Assembly: GCA_002404895.1 (NCBI GenBank)
Contig: DHKO01000039.1
Span: 1-19,681, forward strand
DNA: 19,681 nucleotides
Reading direction: 5' to 3'
Source: Treponema sp. UBA4692
GTDB taxonomy: Bacteria; Spirochaetota; Spirochaetia; Treponematales; Treponemataceae
Positions 15,322 through 19,681 of the stretch are shown one piece after another (positions within the stretch are counted from its first letter, which is position 1; the number at the start of each line of letters is the position of its first letter). The position numbers were made by a program, and so were the translations under genes. Under the pieces are notes generated by a model, which ran no database searches, had not been told where the DNA came from, and saw nothing but the letters and a program-made list of their open reading frames with translations.

Positions 15322-16089
15322 ATGATTTCCCTCGAACAAATTTTGCTTCTTCAGGATAGAGTAGAAAACGCTGTTGCAAAAATTGCACAGCTTAACGCTG
15401 AAAATGTTGCTTTGCGTAGAAAATGCGCAGAGCTCACAAATGCATTGGCGGCGAAAACGGAGCAGTTTTCTTCTTTCCAAAATGATCAGAACAAAATTGA
15501 AGAGGGAATCTTGAAAGCCTTGAACAGACTTGATGCGCTGGAAAACACTGTTTTAGCCGCATCAAGTTCTGTCGTTGCTCTGAAAAATCAAGAGAACAAT
15601 TCAGAGTCTGAAAAATCAGAAGAAAATAACAGCAAATCAGAAAATCATTCTGATAATTCTTCTGATGAAAAAATCAATTCTGAAAATGCTGTTGAAACGG
15701 TTCCTGTTTCAAATGAAAACGAAAATCAAAATTCAAATGAGCCTGAGTTAAATTTGGCTGAACAAAGCGAAACTCAAATTCCTGCTGATGTTGTGTCAGA
15801 ATCTGTGGAAGTTGAAAAATCTGAAAACGCTGGTAATGTTGAAAATTCAGCTGCAGAAACTGAATTTCAGCCATCTGAAAATTCAGCAAATAAAATTCAG
15901 ACACAAAATCAAGAAAATATATCTGAATCTGTAAATTCTAGTGAAACTGTTTCAGAAAAATCGCCTGCTCAAGAAATTAACGGGAATATCCAAAATCCTG
16001 CTGCAATATCAGAAAAATTAGAAAACAATGAAAATCCTGAAAAAACTCAGGGCAACTCTTCTTCACAGGCGCTTTTTGATATATTCTAA
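15322..16089 (+). CDS. ZapB-like coiled-coil protein with long disordered tail
   Basis: Probable division-associated protein of 255 residues. Residues 1-60 form a coiled coil of ZapB/DivIVA-like character (LEQILLLQDRVENAVAKIAQ, then LNAENVALRRKCAELTNAL); a second helical stretch with a leucine pattern runs to about 85. Residues about 95-246 are low-complexity, rich in Asn, Glu, Ser and Gln, with hardly any hydrophobic core and surely disordered. The last residues, QALFDIF, are suddenly hydrophobic and look like a short binding peptide on a flexible tether. zapA follows six bases downstream, which supports a Z-ring role. The ribosome binding site is AGGATAGG just before the ATG. True ZapB is only about 80 residues, so the name covers the N-terminus only; similarity is by pattern and context. 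Confidence 0.65.
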   Translation: MISLEQILLLQDRVENAVAKIAQLNAENVALRRKCAELTNALAAKTEQFSSFQNDQNKIEEGILKALNRLDALENTVLAASSSVVALKNQENNSESEKSEENNSKSENHSDNSSDEKINSENAVETVPVSNENENQNSNEPELNLAEQSETQIPADVVSESVEVEKSENAGNVENSAAETEFQPSENSANKIQTQNQENISESVNSSETVSEKSPAQEINGNIQNPAAISEKLENNENPEKTQGNSSSQALFDIF

Positions 16090-16095
16090 TCGGGT

Positions 16096-16410
16096 ATGGG
16101 TTCTTTAAAGATTGACGTGTTCAATTCTTCCTTTACGATAAACGCGACGGAAGATGACGCGTATCTCCAAAAACTTTTAGGATATTACAAGAAAATTATT
16201 TCTCAAATCCAAAAAAGCGGTTCTCTTTCAAATCCTGTTCAAATATCTGCGCTGGCTGGAATTATGCTTTGCGATGAGCTTTACAAGGAAAAGTCAAAGC
16301 TTCAGATGATTTCGCAAAATTCGGAAAATCCTGAGTCTGAAATTCAGGAGAAAGAAGTCGAAAAACTCACAAAAGAGATGATTGAAAAAATAAATAGGGC
16401 GTTAAGCTGA
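16096..16410 (+). CDS. zapA: Cell division protein ZapA homologue
   Basis: ZapA crosslinks FtsZ filaments at midcell. The 104-residue product has the ZapA layout: an N-terminal strand pair (LKIDVFNSSFTINATEDDAYLQKLLGYY) forming the small globular head, then helices including PVQISALAGIMLCDELYKEK, which match the family's 'A.L.ALNiadEl' helix, and a charged C-terminal coiled coil. It starts six bases after the ZapB-like gene, without a strong ribosome binding site, and its TGA overlaps the next ATG by one base (TGATG). Translational coupling along the three genes is likely. Homology is recognised by pattern, not by a search. Confidence 0.78.
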   Translation: MGSLKIDVFNSSFTINATEDDAYLQKLLGYYKKIISQIQKSGSLSNPVQISALAGIMLCDELYKEKSKLQMISQNSENPESEIQEKEVEKLTKEMIEKINRALS

Positions 16411-16904
16411 TGTTTAAATTTAAAATTTGGATTGACGCGGATTCTTTTCCTGCTAAGGCACGGGATTTTTCTGTCTCGCTTGCAAAATCACATGAAATTC
16501 CTGTCGTTTTTGTCGCGAACCACGAGATAAAAAACAAGATTGAATACAATAATTTTGAAATGAAAATTGTCGAGAAAGTTTCAGGCGCGGCAGACGACTT
16601 TATCGTTGAGAATGCTGTCGGAAACGACATCGTTTTGACGCGCGACCTTCCGTTTTCCGCCCGGCTTGTCGAGAAAAAAATATCCGTTATGAACGACCGC
16701 GGCGTGAAATTCACGGAAAGCAGCATAAAGGAGCGGCTCGCAGAACGCGAATTCAGCTTGAACCTTTCGGAAATCGGGCTTGGCGGAAACAAGGGAAATT
16801 ATTACGGCGAAAAAGAATTCAGAAAATTCTCGTCTGAATTTGAACGAGAAGTTCTGGCGCACAAAATGGCTGAGACTTACAACATCAAAAAATATTTCAT
16901 CTAG
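16410..16904 (+). CDS. DUF188 (UPF0178, YaiI/YqxD) family protein
   Basis: Conserved protein of unknown function, 164 residues, usual for the family. Family motifs are IWIDADSFPAKARD at the N-terminus, VSGAADDFIVENAVGNDIVLTRDLPFSARLVEK in the middle and VMNDRGVKFT after it. The pattern of conserved aspartates (DAD, ADD, TRD) resembles PIN-like nuclease folds, so metal-dependent RNA or DNA processing is a reasonable guess and nothing more. The ATG overlaps the zapA stop, so it is cotranscribed with the infC-zapA operon. It is probably the last gene: the next gene is convergent. Confidence 0.88.
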   Translation: MFKFKIWIDADSFPAKARDFSVSLAKSHEIPVVFVANHEIKNKIEYNNFEMKIVEKVSGAADDFIVENAVGNDIVLTRDLPFSARLVEKKISVMNDRGVKFTESSIKERLAEREFSLNLSEIGLGGNKGNYYGEKEFRKFSSEFEREVLAHKMAETYNIKKYFI

Positions 16905-17036
16905 CTCTTTTTTGAGAAATATGTTTTTATTCAGGCGATTTTCGCGGATAAAAAATTCGGGATTCGCAAAAAACGCGGGAGCAATATAAAAAGTCTAAGC
17001 TGACGCAAAAATCAAAATTCATGTCAGAAGCTGATT

Positions 17037-18365
17037 TCAGCTGTCCTTTTCCATCCGTTCGTAAGCGGTGTTAATTGAAATGATTCGCTCGCGAACCTGT
17101 AAAAACGCCATCACAAGCTCCGGGTCAAACTGCTTTCCTGAAAGATTCTGAATTTCCATGAATGCGTCATCGACCGACCATGCTTCCTTGTAGACCCGCT
17201 TATGGCTTAAAGCGTCAAAAACATCGGCGATTGCCACAATTCTCGCGGAAAGAGGAATTTGCTCGCCTTTTAACGGCGTGTATTTTCCGACCGGCGCGCC
17301 AATCTCATAGTTCATATAGTCAATGTCGCCGGGATAGCCTTTCTCGCTTCCGTTCCACCATTCATGGTGATGAAGGCAGACATCGCGCGACATAATATCG
17401 ATTTCAGATTCCGGCTCTGTGAAAAGCTGCGCTCCAACGCAAGTGTGTCCCATCATAACTGCGCGCTCGTTGTCATTGAATCTGCCAGGACCCGGCTTTT
17501 TCAAGATTATGTCCGAAACTCCGACCTTTCCCAAATCGTGGCATTTAGCTGCGATTTTAAGCGTGTCGCGGAATTTCATCCTTTCCGCCTTGTAGATATT
17601 GTGGTTCTCTGCCCACTGGTCATAAATCTCAAGTGAAAAATCTGAAACGCGCTGGACGTGAGTTCCCGTCTCCTTCGGGTCTCTGAACTCAGCCATCCGC
17701 TGCATCCGCTTAATCATATTGCTTGTTAAGTAAGTATGCTCGAGAGTCTGCGTCGCGCTTGAGGCAAACTGCTTTATAAAATCGACCGACTCCTCGGAAA
17801 AAGCGACAACATTTCCGTCGTTGTCTTTCGCATTGATAATCTGGAGAACTCCGAGCCGCTGGTTGTTTGTTGTCGTGAGCGGAAGAGTGAGCGTCGAGAC
17901 TGTCTTGTATCCTGTTGAAATGTCAGTGCTGCTGTTGAATTTGTAAGGCGCGGAATCAGGGATATTGTAAGCGTCTGCAATGTTCAAAAGCTCGCCTGTG
18001 TAGGCGCAGTAGCCCGCAATCGAGCGTTTTGTGATTGGAACCGTAAAATAAACGTACGGAGTTTTTGATTCTCCCGGATTTTTTCTCGCCTGAGTGTCGT
18101 TTTGCGCATATTTTATTCTAAGAAGCTTGTTCCGAAAAAGGCTGTCCTCGCCTGAATAAATCGAAAGATTCGCCTCTTTTGAAGTTGACTGCTTTTCTTC
18201 TATAACATAAATCGAGCCTGCGTCGGCATTTGCAATCGCACGCGCCTCTGTCAGGATTTTTTCCAAAAGAACATCTGTGTCGCGAATCTCATTCAAGAGC
18301 TTTTCTGTCTCAAAAACTTTCTGCAATTTCTTAAAGCGTTCTACTTCGTCTATTTGTCTGTCCAT
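17037..18365 (-). CDS. GAF-HD-GYP cyclic-di-GMP phosphodiesterase
   Basis: Predicted c-di-GMP phosphodiesterase, 442 residues. An N-terminal helix is followed by a GAF sensory domain (about 30-190, including VPITKRSIAGYCAYTGE and LTLPLTTTNNQRLGVLQIINA). The HD-GYP domain then begins with HVQRV. Metal-binding HD is at about 276-277 (KCHDLGKVGVSD). It continues with ILKKPGPGRFNDNE, HTCVGAQLF, HHHEWWNGSEKGYP (GYP near 343), IPLSARIVAIADVFDAL and GKQFDPELV, so all signature residues are present. After GYP there is an insert of about 20 residues (YMNYEIGAPVGKYTP). No transmembrane segment, so it should sense a cytoplasmic ligand. I start at ATG 18365, with AAGTGAG seven bases upstream; GTG 18377 would add four residues. 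It is convergent with the DUF188 gene. Confidence 0.92.
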   Translation of the reverse strand: MDRQIDEVERFKKLQKVFETEKLLNEIRDTDVLLEKILTEARAIANADAGSIYVIEEKQSTSKEANLSIYSGEDSLFRNKLLRIKYAQNDTQARKNPGESKTPYVYFTVPITKRSIAGYCAYTGELLNIADAYNIPDSAPYKFNSSTDISTGYKTVSTLTLPLTTTNNQRLGVLQIINAKDNDGNVVAFSEESVDFIKQFASSATQTLEHTYLTSNMIKRMQRMAEFRDPKETGTHVQRVSDFSLEIYDQWAENHNIYKAERMKFRDTLKIAAKCHDLGKVGVSDIILKKPGPGRFNDNERAVMMGHTCVGAQLFTEPESEIDIMSRDVCLHHHEWWNGSEKGYPGDIDYMNYEIGAPVGKYTPLKGEQIPLSARIVAIADVFDALSHKRVYKEAWSVDDAFMEIQNLSGKQFDPELVMAFLQVRERIISINTAYERMEKDS

Positions 18366-18817
18366 GTGAAAACTCACTTTCCAATTTTAATTCATAAAAT
18401 CCAAATAGTCTATTTTTTAGAACGAAATAAAGCGAAAATAAAACTGATTTTGGAGCAGCCTTTGTAAAAGAACAAATATCTTCTTGAAATCGCTGAATGT
18501 TATGATTGTTTTCCCTGCCATTCGCGGTTCCGCTTTTCGCTCCATTCCTGCCGCAGAAAATATTTTTATCGAAAATTCCTTTTCCGCCGCGTTGAAAAAG
18601 CGAAAAATCTTTTCCCGTTAAAATCCGCGCGCCAGGAACGCTCCGCGCCGCTATTGTCAGGGCTAGGCTCTTCTCCATGCGAATTTTTAACAATCCTTTC
18701 TTTTCTATTATTTTGAATTTTTTATAAGAATCACGTTTTTTATAATTTCTTCGAAATCGCTTTTTAAAAGTAAAAATGCCTTTACAAAAAAATCTCCAGC
18801 ATTAAAATAATTAGCAT
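18366..18817. other. Intergenic gap between divergent genes
   Basis: About 450 bases between the HD-GYP and ZIP genes hold no convincing gene. The middle (about 18510-18680) is GC-rich against AT-rich flanks and contains the palindrome GCGGTTCCGC (18524-18533). It also has TTCGCTCCATTCC (18536-18548), which matches 12 of 13 bases of the complement of 360-372 in the first GC-rich element. It may be a decayed copy of that family. The flanks probably carry the two promoters. Confidence 0.4.
18803..18808 (+). promoter_or_regulatory. -10 box of the ZIP transporter gene
   Basis: TAAAAT ends nine bases before ATG 18818, and no ribosome binding site lies between (AATTAGCAT). Transcription would start at or just before the ATG. 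Confidence 0.35.
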
Positions 18818-19612
18818 ATGCTAACAAATTTTTCAAATTCGCTTCTTCCTGCGCTTGTAATTCCTTTTCTCGGAACTTCGCTCGGTTCTGCCTGCGTTTT
18901 TCTTATGCGCGGCCGGATGAATCCGAAAATCCAGAAGTCGCTTCAAGGCTTCGCGTCTGGAGTCATGGTCGCCGCGTCAATCTGGTCGCTTATTTTGCCG
19001 GCTTTTGAGATGTCATCAAATCTTGGAAAACTGAAATTTATTCCGCCTGTTGCCGGTTTTTGGCTTGGAATTTTCTTTCTTCTTGGAATCGACCATCTTG
19101 TTCCGCACTTGCATTTGGACTCTTCGTCTCCTGAAGGCCGGAAAAGTCATCTAAAAAAGACAACGATGATGGTTCTTGCCGTAACAATCCACAATATTCC
19201 CGAGGGAATGGCTGTTGGCGTTGTCTATGCGGGATTTTTGGCTGGAAACGGCGGAATCACAGCCGCAGGCGCGCTTAGCCTTGCGCTCGGAATCGCAATC
19301 CAGAATTTTCCCGAGGGTGCGGTGATTTCTCTTCCGCTTTCGTCCGAGGGCGAGCCGCATGGAAAGGCTTTTGCTGCCGGGGTTCTTTCAGGCGCGGTAG
19401 AGCCGGTCGGCGCATTTCTCACGATTATCGCGTCTGGCGTTGTTCTTGGTGCGCTTCCGTATTTGCTTTCCTTTGCGGCGGGCGCGATGCTGTACGTTGT
19501 CGTGGAGGAGCTTATTCCGGAGATGTCGTCTGGAAAGCACAGCGACGTTGGCACGGTTTCGTTCGCGCTCGGCTTCACGTTGATGATGACACTCGATGTG
19601 GTGCTTGGTTGA
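18818..19612 (+). CDS. ZIP-family divalent metal transporter (GufA-like)
   Basis: Inner-membrane metal importer, most likely zinc, 264 residues. About eight hydrophobic segments fit ZIP topology. A His-containing loop, HLVPHLHLD, precedes a short basic stretch. TM4 carries HNIPEGMAVG (His125, Glu129) and TM5 QNFPEGAVISLPL (Gln162, Asn163, Glu166), together forming the binuclear metal site. TM7 has VVEELIPE. TM5 has Gln/Asn where many eukaryotic ZIPs have HE, as is common in the bacterial GufA group. Start at ATG: no ribosome binding site, a -10-like TAAAAT nine bases upstream. No metal-responsive regulator is nearby. It reads complete before the window ends. Confidence 0.93.
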   Translation: MLTNFSNSLLPALVIPFLGTSLGSACVFLMRGRMNPKIQKSLQGFASGVMVAASIWSLILPAFEMSSNLGKLKFIPPVAGFWLGIFFLLGIDHLVPHLHLDSSSPEGRKSHLKKTTMMVLAVTIHNIPEGMAVGVVYAGFLAGNGGITAAGALSLALGIAIQNFPEGAVISLPLSSEGEPHGKAFAAGVLSGAVEPVGAFLTIIASGVVLGALPYLLSFAAGAMLYVVVEELIPEMSSGKHSDVGTVSFALGFTLMMTLDVVLG

Positions 19613-19681
19613 GGAGCATTTTCCGCATCCGCTCGGTCGCGCAGTTGTAAAGGCGGCGGAGGACAGAGGGCTTCGCCATCC

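Noticed and set aside
16990..17045. Terminator between the convergent DUF188 and HD-GYP genes
   Set aside because: AGCTGA/TCAGCT (17029-17042) has only a two-base loop and no T-run, and it includes the HD-GYP stop codon.
18331..18693. 120-codon minus-strand frame upstream of the HD-GYP gene
   Set aside because: It overlaps the HD-GYP start, has no recognisable domain, and covers GC-rich sequence related to the intergenic element. A gene remnant remains possible.
1..19681. CRISPR array, prophage, insertion sequence, toxin-antitoxin or defence system
   Set aside because: No regularly spaced repeats, transposase, integrase, phage or toxin motifs were seen. The tRNA genes at the left end show no integrase or att-like duplication nearby.

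Overview
This window looks like a chromosomal segment of a host-associated spirochaete of the genus Treponema. The main clue is gene content and order: uvrA is followed directly by a long LptD/OstA-like outer-membrane protein, as I recall for T. pallidum TP0514-TP0515. Supporting clues are a spirochaete-style lipoprotein signal, a GAF-HD-GYP protein, and lysine/serine/asparagine-rich coding with pale, T-rich intergenic DNA. The genus call is inference; no 16S or other marker was available. A gut or rumen relative would fit.

Layout. Bases 1-260 carry tRNA-Gln(CTG) and tRNA-Glu(CTC), each followed by an intrinsic terminator. Bases 260-590 hold a GC-rich, highly structured intergenic stretch without a convincing gene. 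Then come uvrA (591-3479) and the LptD-like gene (3527-6901), a noncanonical OmpR-type response regulator (7076-7936), a TtcA-type tRNA-thiolation enzyme (start moved to 7997) and nicotinate phosphoribosyltransferase pncB (start moved to 8902). A strong terminator at 10281-10327 separates pncB from a convergent short-chain dehydrogenase (start moved to 11433, minus strand). A divergent pair of plus-strand genes follows: a GH3/NagZ-like lipoprotein and an RsmB/NOP2-type RNA m5C methyltransferase.

Bases 14177-16904 form one compact operon: infC-rpmI-rplT, then a ZapB-like coiled-coil protein, ZapA and a DUF188 (YaiI/YqxD) protein. It joins translation-factor genes to cell-division genes. The end of the window has a GAF-HD-GYP c-di-GMP phosphodiesterase on the minus strand, divergent from a GufA-type ZIP metal transporter (18818-19612).

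Recurrent themes. (1) Several otherwise conserved proteins (LptD, the response regulator, the SDR, NagZ, the ZapB-like protein) carry Ser/Asn/Glu/Asp/Lys-rich inserts, some built of in-frame tandem repeats. (2) At least two families of dispersed, hairpin-forming intergenic repeats are visible from internal comparison. (3) Several genes have a -10-like box only 7-12 bases before the ATG and no Shine-Dalgarno sequence, suggesting leaderless transcripts, whereas pncB, rpmI and rplT have clear ribosome binding sites. I found no CRISPR array, prophage, insertion sequence, toxin-antitoxin pair or defence system.
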